A program made the translations under genes and the position numbers. From contig JBJEFI010000001.1 of the NCBI GenBank assembly GCA_051873875.1, positions 1-22,753 on the forward strand: DNA of 22,753 nucleotides. Reading direction: 5' to 3'. The stretch's first letter is position 1. Each line of letters begins with the position of its first letter. Shown here piece after piece: positions 14,321-22,691 of this stretch. The notes below the pieces were generated by a model. The model saw only the letters and a program-made list of their open reading frames with translations. It had not been told where the DNA came from and made no database searches. The DNA is from JBJEFI01 sp051873875. Lineage in GTDB: Bacteria; Bacillota; Bacilli; Bacillales; Bacillaceae_G.

Positions 14321-15277
14321 GTGACAATTGAATTAGCAACGTTTGCAGGCGGATGTTTTTGGTGTATGGTGAAGCCTTTTCATAAATATGAAGGTGTACT
14401 AAAAGTCATTTCTGGTTATACAGGTGGAGACGAGAAAAACCCAACATACCAAGAAGTATCGAGTGGAAGAACAAGACATTATGAGGCAGTTCAAATAACG
14501 TACGATAATGAGATTATTTCATATGAACAGCTGTTAACTATTTTTTGGAAACAAATTGACCCAACGGATAGGGGGGGACAATTTAATGACCGTGGGCGTC
14601 ATTATCAAACTGCAATATTTTATCATACAGATAAACAACATATGATTGCACTTCGTTCTAAGAAAGATTTAGAAGCATCAGGAAAGTTTAATAAACCAAT
14701 CGTAACAGATATTTTACCTGCAACTGTATTTTATGAGGCTGAGGAATATCATCAAGATTATTATCAAAAGAATTCCCTTCATTATGAATTATATTATGAA
14801 GGGTCTGGGAGAAAACGTTTTATTGAAAAGAATTGGGGTGTTCTAAAAGATATGGATAGTTTAAAGAAAAAACTTACATCCATGCAATTTTTTGTGACAC
14901 AGCAAAATGGAACAGAGCCTCCTTTTCAAAATGAATTCTGGGATAAAAAAGAAGAAGGCATTTATGTTGATATTGTTTCTGGGGAACCATTATTTTCTTC
15001 AAAAGATAAATTTGATTCTGGATGCGGATGGCCAAGTTTTACAAAGCCGATGTTAAAGGAACAAGTGGAGGAACGAATCGACCGTTCCCATGGAATGATT
15101 CGCACAGAGGTAAGAAGTAAAGAAGGTGATTCCCATTTAGGGCATGTTTTTAATGATGGACCAGCTAGCAAAGGTGGCCTTCGTTATTGTATCAACTCTG
15201 CCGCTCTTCGCTTCATTCCAGTCGAGCGTTTGGATGAAGAAGGATATGGCGATTTTAAACTATTGTTCAATCGTTAA
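14321..15277 (+). CDS. msrA: Fused peptide methionine sulfoxide reductase MsrA-MsrB
   Basis: A 318-residue fusion that repairs oxidised methionine. MsrA (about 1-160) reduces the S form and has the nucleophile in GGCFWC (Cys12, with Cys15), plus GYTGG and YHQDY. MsrB (about 180-305) reduces the R form and has SGCGWPSF (Cys235), LGHVFNDGP and the catalytic Cys290 in RYCINSAALRF. The two CxxC zinc pairs of many MsrB proteins are absent, so this is the zinc-free form. The start is GTG at 14321, with GGAG 9 nt upstream. The protein is cytoplasmic, with no signal peptide, and electrons probably come from thioredoxin. B. subtilis has separate msrA and msrB genes, so the fusion is typical of other lineages. 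No clear terminator follows. Confidence 0.95.
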   Translation: MTIELATFAGGCFWCMVKPFHKYEGVLKVISGYTGGDEKNPTYQEVSSGRTRHYEAVQITYDNEIISYEQLLTIFWKQIDPTDRGGQFNDRGRHYQTAIFYHTDKQHMIALRSKKDLEASGKFNKPIVTDILPATVFYEAEEYHQDYYQKNSLHYELYYEGSGRKRFIEKNWGVLKDMDSLKKKLTSMQFFVTQQNGTEPPFQNEFWDKKEEGIYVDIVSGEPLFSSKDKFDSGCGWPSFTKPMLKEQVEERIDRSHGMIRTEVRSKEGDSHLGHVFNDGPASKGGLRYCINSAALRFIPVERLDEEGYGDFKLLFNR

Positions 15278-15363
15278 AGTAGAAACAAAGGATAATAATG
15301 AATCGTAAAGCCTATTAAAAAGATTTTAAAATAGAAATAGGACTACATAACTTCTTTTTAATT

Positions 15364-15372
15364 TGTTATACT
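15364..15372 (+). promoter_or_regulatory. Extended -10 element upstream of the CapA-like gene
   Basis: TGTTATACT (TGn plus TATACT) lies about 28 nt before the start codon. There is no good -35. Confidence 0.4.
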
Positions 15373-15400
15373 GATATAACTAAAAAGAAAGGGAGAACAG

Positions 15401-16570
15401 ATGATAAACAAATTAAAGTACATAGCAATTGTGTTGTTATCTTGCACATTACTTTTACAAGGTTATTTTATTTTAGAAGGAATTTCGGAGGAAAAGCACC
15501 AGAGTGAAAGAAAAAAAGAAGATACAACGATTGTTAAAAAAGAAGAAACAAAACCTACAAAGAAAGAGTATGAAGCTAATTTAGTGACAGTTGGGGACAT
15601 TCTTGTTCATGATCGAGTGTACAATGATTTTGAAACAGGAGAAGGAACATATGATTTTACACCTGCTTTTGCACATGTAAAAAAATATATTGAGCAAGCA
15701 GATATCGCCATGACAAATGTGGAAACAATGATTGGTGGAGTGGAAATAGGCTTATCTGGATACCCTAAATTTAATAGTCCTTATGAGATAGGGGATGTAT
15801 TAAAAGATACAGGCTTTGATATTGTTACATTAGCAAATAATCATACATATGATCGTGGAGAAGTAGCGATAGATAATGCACTAAATTATTGGGATAAACT
15901 TGGCATGATCAACACAGGTGTAAGCCGAAATGAAACAGAGCGTTCCGCCATTAAAACAATTACAAAAAATAATATTACCTTTTCCTTTTTAGCTTATACA
16001 TATGGAACGAATGGATTATCCTTACCTTCATCTTCTACATACGAGGTAAATATGCTTGATAAGGAACAAATGAAGAAGGATATTGCCAAGGCAAAAGAAA
16101 TATCCGATGTTATTGTTGTTGCACCTCATTTTGGAGATGAGTATCAAAAAGTTCCTAGTGAAGAACAAAAAGAACTAGCGCAATTTTTAGCAGATGAAGG
16201 TGTTCACATTGTTGCTGGTTCTCATCCACATGTGTTGCAGGCACCTACATTTTTAGAAGGAAAAGATGGAAATCAAACATATGTAATGTATTCATTAGGA
16301 AATTTCTTCTCTGGACAATATGGAATAGACCGACGTATTGGAGGCATATTTGGCATTTCAGTACAAAAAACAATTGATGTGGACGGTTCGAAAACAATTA
16401 CATTAAAAGAGCCTACACTTATTCCTACTTATGTAGCTTATGAATATGATCAAAATTATGAAATTTATCCAATCGATGAAATTCCATTAGAGCGATTAGA
16501 AAATAGCGATTATATTTATGCACAAGTAATGGAAAAAATGCAAGAAAACACTTCATTACAAAAGCAATAA
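15401..16570 (+). CDS. CapA family protein (PGA_cap metallophosphatase fold)
   Basis: A 389-residue membrane-anchored protein. Residues 5-27 form an uncleaved signal anchor, 28-57 a charged linker rich in Lys and Glu, and from about 60 a CapA domain with a calcineurin-like metallophosphatase fold faces outward. Metal-site motifs are present: VGDI (64-67), NVE (106-108), LANNHTYDRG (144-153), APHFGDEY (241-248) and AGSHPHVLQ (272-280). CapA/PgsA is needed to make or export poly-gamma-glutamate, but no capB, capC or capE gene lies nearby. This copy is a stand-alone paralog whose substrate is unknown. AAAGGGAG precedes the ATG by 5 nt. LLSC (12-15) resembles a lipobox but sits mid-helix, so I do not call it a lipoprotein. 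Confidence 0.88.
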   Translation: MINKLKYIAIVLLSCTLLLQGYFILEGISEEKHQSERKKEDTTIVKKEETKPTKKEYEANLVTVGDILVHDRVYNDFETGEGTYDFTPAFAHVKKYIEQADIAMTNVETMIGGVEIGLSGYPKFNSPYEIGDVLKDTGFDIVTLANNHTYDRGEVAIDNALNYWDKLGMINTGVSRNETERSAIKTITKNNITFSFLAYTYGTNGLSLPSSSTYEVNMLDKEQMKKDIAKAKEISDVIVVAPHFGDEYQKVPSEEQKELAQFLADEGVHIVAGSHPHVLQAPTFLEGKDGNQTYVMYSLGNFFSGQYGIDRRIGGIFGISVQKTIDVDGSKTITLKEPTLIPTYVAYEYDQNYEIYPIDEIPLERLENSDYIYAQVMEKMQENTSLQKQ

Positions 16571-16594
16571 ATAATTTATTTGTTAGAATAACGA

Positions 16595-16625
16595 AAAAGA
16601 GTCTTCATCATTAGAAGGCTCTTTT
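16595..16625 (+). terminator. Intrinsic terminator of the CapA-like gene
   Basis: AAAAGAGTCTTC (16595-16606) pairs with GAAGGCTCTTTT (16614-16625) over 12 bp with one G-U pair. The U run is short. Confidence 0.75.
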
Positions 16626-16748
16626 CTGTTTAGCTTATATGTAATGAAATAGTTAAAAAATTGATAGATGTAAATGATTACAATGAATATTTTGAGTATG
16701 CACATTCATCATTAGTTTACAGAAAGTAAGTAGGGATAGTGCTAAATA

Positions 16749-16757
16749 TGCTATAAT
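16749..16757 (+). promoter_or_regulatory. Extended -10 promoter of the mgsA-like gene
   Basis: TGCTATAAT is a perfect extended -10, 49 nt before the start codon. The -35 position has no good match. Confidence 0.5.
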
Positions 16758-16806
16758 TAGGAAAGAAATAAATAAAATTTTCCAGATAATAAGTAGGAGG
16801 CCAACA

Positions 16807-17166
16807 ATGAAAATAGCTTTAATTGCTCATGATAAAAAGAAAGACGAAATGATTCAATTTGCAAAAGACAATGAAGAAGTACTTAAAAATTATGAATTAA
16901 TTGCAACAGGTACAACTGGGAAAAAAATAATGGAGCATACCAATTTACATATTGAACGAATGAAGAGTGGACCGTTAGGCGGAGATCAAGAAATTGGGGC
17001 AATGGTTGCCAATGAAAAAGTTGGATTGGTTTTTTTCTTCCGTGATCCGCTAACAGCTCAACCTCATGAACCGGATATTAGTGCATTAATCCGTCTATGT
17101 GATGTCCACCAAGTGCCATTAGCCACTAATGTTTCAACAGCAAAAATGTTAATTAACTCTCTATAA
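16807..17166 (+). CDS. mgsA: Methylglyoxal synthase, short form
   Basis: A 119-residue enzyme that turns dihydroxyacetone phosphate into methylglyoxal and phosphate, a bypass of lower glycolysis. All key residues are present, offset by 11 from E. coli: His8-Asp9 (IAHDKKK), ATGTTG (33-38), SGPLGGDQEIGA with Asp60, FFRDPLTAQPHEPD with Asp80, His87 and Asp90, and the closing LATN. AGGAGG lies 6 nt before the ATG. It ends about 12 residues earlier than the usual Bacillus enzyme (about 131). It is not next to dapB or bshB1, where mgsA usually lies in Bacillus. It may therefore be a second, stand-alone paralog. Confidence 0.9.
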   Translation: MKIALIAHDKKKDEMIQFAKDNEEVLKNYELIATGTTGKKIMEHTNLHIERMKSGPLGGDQEIGAMVANEKVGLVFFFRDPLTAQPHEPDISALIRLCDVHQVPLATNVSTAKMLINSL

Positions 17167-17357
17167 TGAATCACATAAGTAAGAAGTGAAATTTTCATTA
17201 GTAGTCCTTTTGTTTCTCTATTAATGAGTAGTGAAATCAATTTAATGTTTAAAGATGGTTATCTTCTGTTACCTTTTTTATAAATAATTCATATTTTAAA
17301 GAAAGGATTAAGTGTCCATTTTAGACATTATTATTAAAAGAAAGAGAGTATATATGC

Positions 17358-17816
17358 ATGGGATATGTAGAGGAATTAAGAAAAATAGTTGGTAATAGAC
17401 CAGTTATTTTACCAGGTTCTACAGTGTTGCTAATAAATGATAAAAATGAAATATTACTTCAACAACGGTTGGAACCAAAAGATGTATGGGGATTACCTGG
17501 TGGATTAATGGAATTAGGTGAATCAGTAGAAGACACAGCAAAAAGGGAGCTGTTTGAAGAAACAACGTTGGTAGCAAATGAACTAATTTTATTAAATGTG
17601 TACTCAGGTCCTAATTATTATACAAGGCTAAAAAATGGGGATGAATATTATTCTGTAACAACAGCATTCATTTGTACAGATTGGGAAGGCACGCCAGTTA
17701 ATAATCCAAGTGAAGGGAAGGAATTGGTCTTTTTCAAACTTGATCAGTTACCGGATAAAATAGTTGGTAGTCATCATGTGATGATTGAAGCGTATATGAA
17801 ACGAAAGAATAGCTAG
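17358..17816 (+). CDS. Nudix hydrolase
   Basis: A 152-residue hydrolase of the MutT/Nudix family, which cleaves nucleoside diphosphates linked to another group. The Nudix box is at residues 49-71 (GLMELGESVEDTAKRELFEE then TTL). The catalytic Glu64, Glu67 and Glu68 are kept, but the conserved Gly near the end of the box is Thr70. The opening GNRPVILPGSTVLLINDKN is typical of ADP-ribose-type Nudix proteins; the substrate is unknown. The ATG at 17358 has only a weak AAAGAGAG site 9 nt upstream. The last codons and stop are part of a shared terminator stem with the convergent popT gene. Confidence 0.88.
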   Translation: MGYVEELRKIVGNRPVILPGSTVLLINDKNEILLQQRLEPKDVWGLPGGLMELGESVEDTAKRELFEETTLVANELILLNVYSGPNYYTRLKNGDEYYSVTTAFICTDWEGTPVNNPSEGKELVFFKLDQLPDKIVGSHHVMIEAYMKRKNS

Positions 17817-17836
17817 GTGACTCCTAGCTATTCTTT
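17804..17836. terminator. Symmetric bidirectional terminator holding both stop codons
   Basis: AAAGAATAGCTAGG (17804-17817) pairs perfectly over 14 bp with CCTAGCTATTCTTT (17823-17836) with a TGACT loop. The Nudix stop TAG (17814-17816) lies in one arm and the popT stop TAG (17830-17828) in the other. Both RNAs end in a short T-containing tail. Confidence 0.85.
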
Positions 17837-18640
17837 GTCTAGTTTATTTAAATAAGAAACAATAACAAATCCAATTGCAAATGTAAGTAAACTTGCTACT
17901 TTTAATGCGATTGAGCCAGGAATACCTGGATATACAGCAAATAAAGAACCAATTACTAATCCAATAATAATGGCATACATCATCGTATGATAATGATGTA
18001 GTAGATATTTAATTGCTTTACTACTTACAACAAATCCAATCATAACTCCACATCCAATTATGATAATAACGGGAATATTTAATGATGATAACGCCCCTAT
18101 TGCCACTTCATATACACCTAGTAATAGTAAGACGAAAGAACCACTAATTCCAGGTAAAAGCATCGCCATACTTGCTAACCAGCCTGATACAAATAAGAAA
18201 ATAATTGTTTTTGCTGATAAAGTTGTAACATCTAATGCTTTAGAAGGTTCTAAAAATGCCATAATTGCAATAGCAATTGCTGCAATTACAAGAAGAATCC
18301 AATGATTTACTTTAAAGGATTGTTTTATATCTGCTCTTCTAAATAACAATGGCAATACACCAATGATTAAACCTAAGAAGAAAAATTGAGTTGGTTGCTC
18401 ATAATTTTCAAGTAAAAAATGTATTACTTTACTAAATCCAAGTAATGTAATCGCCACTCCAATGCCTAAAGGAATAATGAATTTTAAACTATTTTTCCAT
18501 TCACGACTAAAAAATGCACTAATATTGTCTAATAAGCGATCATAAAAGCCTAAAATAACGGCAATTGTACTACCACTTACACCAGGAATTAAATCACTAA
18601 TTCCCATTAAAATACCACGGTAAATATTCTTCCACTCCAT
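17828..18640 (-). CDS. popT: Undecaprenyl-phosphate translocase PopT (DUF368)
   Basis: A 270-residue membrane protein with about 8 helices. The DUF368 hallmark occurs twice: IPGVSGSTIAVILGFYDRLL (residues 18-37) and LPGISGSFVLLLLGVYE (162-178). The repeat suggests an inverted-repeat fold. DUF368 proteins (PopT, shown in Staphylococcus) and DedA proteins (UptA) return undecaprenyl phosphate to the inner face of the membrane, recycling the lipid carrier for peptidoglycan and teichoic acid synthesis. GAGGAG lies 6 nt before the ATG. It is a single gene, divergent from the DUF445 pair, with its own extended -10 promoter. The function is by family, not proven here. Confidence 0.9.
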   Translation of the reverse strand: MEWKNIYRGILMGISDLIPGVSGSTIAVILGFYDRLLDNISAFFSREWKNSLKFIIPLGIGVAITLLGFSKVIHFLLENYEQPTQFFFLGLIIGVLPLLFRRADIKQSFKVNHWILLVIAAIAIAIMAFLEPSKALDVTTLSAKTIIFLFVSGWLASMAMLLPGISGSFVLLLLGVYEVAIGALSSLNIPVIIIIGCGVMIGFVVSSKAIKYLLHHYHTMMYAIIIGLVIGSLFAVYPGIPGSIALKVASLLTFAIGFVIVSYLNKLDKE

Positions 18641-18680
18641 AAAAATCTCCTCGTTGTTTATCTTTTTAAGTATGTTTTTT

Positions 18681-18689
18681 ATTATAGCA
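18681..18689 (-). promoter_or_regulatory. Extended -10 promoter of popT
   Basis: On the minus strand TGCTATAAT (18689-18681) is a perfect extended -10, 40 nt before the popT start. No good -35 is seen. Confidence 0.5.
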
Positions 18690-18744
18690 AATAAATAATT
18701 ATAATAACATAGTAAATAGGAAAGTAGTGGTAAATGATTCTTCG

Positions 18745-18753
18745 TGATACAAT
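18745..18753 (+). promoter_or_regulatory. Extended -10 promoter of the DUF445 pair
   Basis: TGATACAAT (TGn plus TACAAT) lies 29 nt before the first DUF445 start codon. The -35 position is weak. Confidence 0.45.
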
Positions 18754-18782
18754 AATTTTAATGAACGGAAACTGGAGGAATT

Positions 18783-20057
18783 ATGTTGAAAGGGAAGTAT
18801 CGATTAGCAAATATAAGTCTTTTTATTGTGTTAATAGGTTTTTTATTGACATATCCATTTAGTACAAGTTTTTGGGGTGGATTATTATATAGTGGATTTT
18901 GTGCAGCATTAATAGGTGGCTTAGCAGATTGGTTTGCAGTCACTGCGCTGTTTCGAAAACCACTTGGTATTTCTAATATGAATTTAGGGTGTAAAGACCC
19001 CATTATTCGGACAGAAATTATTCCTAGAAATAGAGAAAAAGTAATGAATACATTGCGATATATGATAAATGAAGAATTATTAACAAAAGACATGTTAAAA
19101 GGAAAAGTTCAACAAATAGATATCGTGAAATTCGTAACAGATTTATATGAAAAAGAAGAAAACAAAGCAAATTTCATGATGGGATTATCTAAAATATTTG
19201 AGCAAATGCTTGATACATTAACAGAAGAAGAGATAGCAACATTATGCCATACGATTTTGAAAAAAGAAGGAGACAATATTCACTTAGCAGATTTTTTATA
19301 CAATTTCTTTATGTATTTACAAAAAAATAAGTATGATGAGCAAGTGCTTTATTTTTTCTTAAAGATAGCAAAAGAATTAATAGTAACTGAGGAAGTACGT
19401 CTTATTTTAACAGAACTAGTTGAAAATGTACGAAATAATTATTCAGAAGGGAATAAAGCCCGAAAAATGGCAACAACCTTATTATTTGAACAAATTTTAA
19501 AAACATCATCAGATGAAATTGCACTAGAGATTCAAACGTATCTTTCTACAGTTTTAACAGAAATGATGGCAAACGACATGCATCCATACCAACTAATTAT
19601 AAAAGAGAAAGTAGATTTTTTTGCCCTGCAATTAAAAACAAATGAATATGTAAGAGAGAAAATTGAACAGTGGAAGCAGAAACAACTTTCATCTCTAGCT
19701 TTATATGATTTCTTCATTAAAATAGCAACTGAAAATTTAGAGAAAGAAAAGCGAGATAAGTACGTGCAAAAAATAGTACATCAAATTGAACAGTACGTAG
19801 GAAGAATAGAAGAAAATGAACGTGAAAGAGAAAAAATGAATGGATATATAAAGGATGTCATCATACAGTTGATTGAAAAGCAGCATAAGAAGATAGATGC
19901 GCTTATAATGTCTAAATTAAATAGTTTTACGAATGAAGAGTTTGCTGCATTAATAGAAGAAAAAGCTGGTAGTGATCTTCAAATGATTCGAATGAATGGG
20001 ACATTCGTCGGTGGTCTAGTTGGGATTCTTTTTTATTTATTAACAAACTGGTTGTAG
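18783..20057 (+). CDS. DUF445 family membrane protein, first of a tandem pair
   Basis: A 424-residue protein with two N-terminal hydrophobic segments (about 9-26 and 31-57), the second carrying the signature LIGGLADWFAVTALFRKPLG. A long charged, helical middle (about 75-395) and a C-terminal membrane helix (about 405-424, GTFVGGLVGILFYLLTNWL) follow. This makes a bridge anchored in the membrane at both ends. IPRNREKV (79-86) and SFTNEEFAALIEEKAGSDLQ near the C-terminus are family landmarks. DUF445 proteins (E. coli YjiN, B. subtilis YheB) have no settled function. GGAGG lies 4 nt before the ATG. The next gene, a diverged paralog, starts 8 nt after the stop, so the two form one operon and may form a heteromer. 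Confidence 0.88.
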   Translation: MLKGKYRLANISLFIVLIGFLLTYPFSTSFWGGLLYSGFCAALIGGLADWFAVTALFRKPLGISNMNLGCKDPIIRTEIIPRNREKVMNTLRYMINEELLTKDMLKGKVQQIDIVKFVTDLYEKEENKANFMMGLSKIFEQMLDTLTEEEIATLCHTILKKEGDNIHLADFLYNFFMYLQKNKYDEQVLYFFLKIAKELIVTEEVRLILTELVENVRNNYSEGNKARKMATTLLFEQILKTSSDEIALEIQTYLSTVLTEMMANDMHPYQLIIKEKVDFFALQLKTNEYVREKIEQWKQKQLSSLALYDFFIKIATENLEKEKRDKYVQKIVHQIEQYVGRIEENEREREKMNGYIKDVIIQLIEKQHKKIDALIMSKLNSFTNEEFAALIEEKAGSDLQMIRMNGTFVGGLVGILFYLLTNWL

Positions 20058-20065
20058 GTGAGAAG

Positions 20066-21343
20066 ATGAAATATAAGAAGATAGCTAATCGTACGCTTAT
20101 TTATTTAAGCATGGCCTTTATCATTGTATTAGGAGTAAAAGTAGCATTTTTTCAAGAAAATATATTGATTGAATTGCTTCTTTTTACATTAGAAGCAGCC
20201 TTAGTCGGGGGGATTGCTGATTGGTTTGCAGTGACCGCTTTATTTGAACATCCATTAGGAATTAAGATTCCTCACACAGCATTGCTTCCAAAAAATCGAG
20301 AGAAAGTAATTTCAGCCATTGTTCACCTTGTTGAAAAAGAGCTGCTAGAAAAATCTGTTTTAATTGAGCGAGTTCATGCTTTTCCATTAATGAAACAAGC
20401 TATTCCTTTAATTGAGCAGCATAAAGGGAAAATAAAGCAAAAATTAATGGTAATTGTGTTAAAAGAAATTCATTTCTTCTCTACAGATGAAGGAGCGGAA
20501 AAATTAGAAAAGATAATAAAGCAAAAGTTGATAGATTTCTCATTCGCTCCGGTGCTCATTTCTTTATCTAAAACAGTGATGAATAATGAACAAACGAATA
20601 TTTATTTTGAAAAATTAGTTGATGAACTTGTAAAAGAAATAAAAAAGAGTTCAGCAAGAAATCAAATTTACACATATTTAGTAAAAAAGAAAGAAGAGCA
20701 AACAGAAAAAACAGGAACAATAGGGGGCTTCTTTAAACGAGCAATTTTTGCATTAGCAGAACAAACAAATGCATTAAATCTAGATGATGCAGCGGATATT
20801 ATCTTTGCGGAAGTCATACATGCGATTGAGGAGTTAAAAGAAGTAAATCATCCATTACGAAAAGAGATAAAAGTAAAAATAGAGGCAGCAATAGTTGAAT
20901 TACAATCTAATGAAAACTGGCAGTATAAAGTAGAATCATGGAAAAATAATTTAATACAAGAAATGAATATGAAAGAAATAATAAAAGAAGTTGCAAGCTC
21001 CACCCATGAACAAGCACCAATCATGGTTTGGTTAGATGAACAAATAGAAATACAATGGCAAGGATTCAAAGATAATACTAAGCTACAAGACAAATTTGAA
21101 ATATATATAAAAGGATTAATAATTAAGTTAATAAGTAAAGAACATAAGCGTATTGGCTATATTGTAGAAGAAGTACTTAGTGGATTTACGAATGAAAATT
21201 TAATTGCTTTTATTGAAGAGAAAGTAGGGGAAGATTTGCAATGGATTCGGGTGAATGGTTCTATTGTTGGAGGAATAATAGGAATTGTTATATTTAGTTT
21301 TCTTCATTTTATTTATGATCCTATTTTAAATGTGTTTATGTAG
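20066..21343 (+). CDS. DUF445 family membrane protein, second of a tandem pair
   Basis: A 425-residue paralog of the preceding protein with the same layout. N-terminal hydrophobic segments are at about 9-28 and 32-55 with LVGGIADWFAVTALFEHPLG. LPKNREKV follows, then a long charged helical middle, FTNENLIAFIEEKVGEDLQW, and a C-terminal membrane helix with SIVGGIIGIVIFSFLHFIY. The ends are well conserved between the two copies but the middle has diverged strongly, which suggests an old duplication with distinct partners or roles. GGTGAG lies just before the ATG, 8 nt after the first gene's stop, so the two are probably translated together. The function is unknown. Confidence 0.88.
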   Translation: MKYKKIANRTLIYLSMAFIIVLGVKVAFFQENILIELLLFTLEAALVGGIADWFAVTALFEHPLGIKIPHTALLPKNREKVISAIVHLVEKELLEKSVLIERVHAFPLMKQAIPLIEQHKGKIKQKLMVIVLKEIHFFSTDEGAEKLEKIIKQKLIDFSFAPVLISLSKTVMNNEQTNIYFEKLVDELVKEIKKSSARNQIYTYLVKKKEEQTEKTGTIGGFFKRAIFALAEQTNALNLDDAADIIFAEVIHAIEELKEVNHPLRKEIKVKIEAAIVELQSNENWQYKVESWKNNLIQEMNMKEIIKEVASSTHEQAPIMVWLDEQIEIQWQGFKDNTKLQDKFEIYIKGLIIKLISKEHKRIGYIVEEVLSGFTNENLIAFIEEKVGEDLQWIRVNGSIVGGIIGIVIFSFLHFIYDPILNVFM

Positions 21344-21369
21344 CTCTGTAGAGAAAAGTAAGAATTAGG

Positions 21370-21401
21370 AAAGATAAAAATAAACATCTATCTATCTTTT
21401 T
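21370..21401 (+). terminator. Weak terminator of the DUF445 operon
   Basis: AAAGATA (21370-21376) could pair with TATCTTT (21393-21399), followed by TT. The stem is short and AT-rich with a long loop. Confidence 0.35.
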
Positions 21402-21479
21402 GCATATATTGTAGAGATAAGTCAAAAAACAACATTCGTTTGTCATAAAACAGCAAATTGTGCAAGGGGATAGTGAATA

Positions 21480-22559
21480 GTGGAAATTAGTTTATGTATG
21501 ATTGTAAAAAATGAGGAAGAAGTATTAGCCACTTGTTTAGAAAGTGTTCAAAAATTAGTAGATGAAATAATTATTATAGATACGGGTTCTAGTGATAAAA
21601 CAAAGGAGATTGCTGCCACTTTTGGGGCAAAGATATATGATTTTGAATGGATAAATGACTTTGCAGCGGCTAGAAATTATTCATTTAGCAAAGCTACAAA
21701 AGAGTATATTTTATGGTTAGATGCAGATGACATTATATTGAAGAAGGACTTAGATATACTATTGAATATAAAAAATACAGTTTCGCCATCTGTTGATGTT
21801 GTGTCAATGTACTATCATACATCCTTTAATGAAAAAGGTGAGCCTACCTTTCTTTATAGACGAAATCGAATCATAAAGCGAGGGAAAGGATATAAGTGGC
21901 ATGGATTTGTTCATGAATATTTAGAAGTTTGGGGGGATATTTTTACAGTAGAGTGTGCTGTAACTCACAATAAAAAAGAGAAAAAGAAAGTTGAATATAA
22001 TACCAAGCGAAATTTGAATATTTATAAACAAAAATTAGCGGAAGGTGTCACATTTACAGCACGTGACATGTATTATTTTGCAAATGAACTATATGATCAT
22101 GCAGAATTTGCAGAAGCTATCAAGCAATACGAAGCGTTTTTAGAAGGAGAACAAGGCTGGTATGAAGATTGTATTATGGCATGTGTCCGTTTATATGATT
22201 GCTATAAAGAAATTGGTAAAGAGGAAGAAGGATTTACTTATTTAACTGAATCATTTCGATACGATGAACCCAGACCAATTGTATGTTGTAAATTAGGAGA
22301 TTATTTTTCTTCCAAAGAAAAATATAGTGTTGCTAAAATATGGTATCTTTTGGCATTAGAATATGATAATTCGAAATCATACGGTTTTCAAAATTTAATT
22401 TTTTCTACGTGGTATCCACATTTACAATTAACTGTATCTTTTGATCGACTAGAGGACAGGGAAAAAGCCATTTTTCATCATACGAAGGCAAAAGAATTTT
22501 ATCCAGACCATCCTTCTGTTATTTATAATGAAGCATATTTTAACTCTTTAGAAAAATAG
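21480..22559 (+). CDS. Glycosyltransferase family 2 with C-terminal helical (TPR-like) repeats
   Basis: A 359-residue cytoplasmic enzyme. Residues 1-165 form a GT-A glycosyltransferase domain: SLCMIVKNEEEVLATCLESV, then DEIIIIDTGSSDKT and the metal/sugar-nucleotide motif WLDADD (Asp81-Asp84), with KWHGFVHEYLE (139-149). Residues 190-359 are helical pairs resembling tetratricopeptide repeats (ARDMYYFANELYDHAEFAEA; HHTKAKEFYPDHPSVIYNEA). The layout matches the GT2-TPR group that includes SunS of sublancin, but no bacteriocin precursor or transporter gene is near, so the acceptor is unknown. The start is GTG at 21480 after AAGGGGA; the spacing is long (about 11 nt). It stands alone and ends in a strong terminator. 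Confidence 0.87.
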   Translation: MEISLCMIVKNEEEVLATCLESVQKLVDEIIIIDTGSSDKTKEIAATFGAKIYDFEWINDFAAARNYSFSKATKEYILWLDADDIILKKDLDILLNIKNTVSPSVDVVSMYYHTSFNEKGEPTFLYRRNRIIKRGKGYKWHGFVHEYLEVWGDIFTVECAVTHNKKEKKKVEYNTKRNLNIYKQKLAEGVTFTARDMYYFANELYDHAEFAEAIKQYEAFLEGEQGWYEDCIMACVRLYDCYKEIGKEEEGFTYLTESFRYDEPRPIVCCKLGDYFSSKEKYSVAKIWYLLALEYDNSKSYGFQNLIFSTWYPHLQLTVSFDRLEDREKAIFHHTKAKEFYPDHPSVIYNEAYFNSLEK

Positions 22560-22587
22560 TTTAGAAATAAAAAAGGCTAAAATAGAT

Positions 22588-22623
22588 AAAAAGTGACTAT
22601 TGATTTCAGGTAGTCACTTTTTT
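22588..22623 (+). terminator. Intrinsic terminator of the glycosyltransferase gene
   Basis: AAAAAGTGACTA (22588-22599) pairs perfectly with TAGTCACTTTTT (22611-22622) and extends into a T run. Confidence 0.9.
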
Positions 22624-22691
22624 ATTTATTATATGTATTTTTTTATTAGAGATGTTATTTATATTTGGCTATGTTAAAGGAAAAGGTTGAT

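Noticed and set aside
15401..15460. CapA-like protein as a lipoprotein (LLSC)
   Set aside because: The Cys is in the middle of the hydrophobic segment, which continues for about ten residues after it; a signal anchor fits better.
21480..22559. A sublancin-like glycopeptide bacteriocin cluster
   Set aside because: Only the glycosyltransferase resembles SunS; no precursor peptide, transporter or disulfide gene is present within the window.
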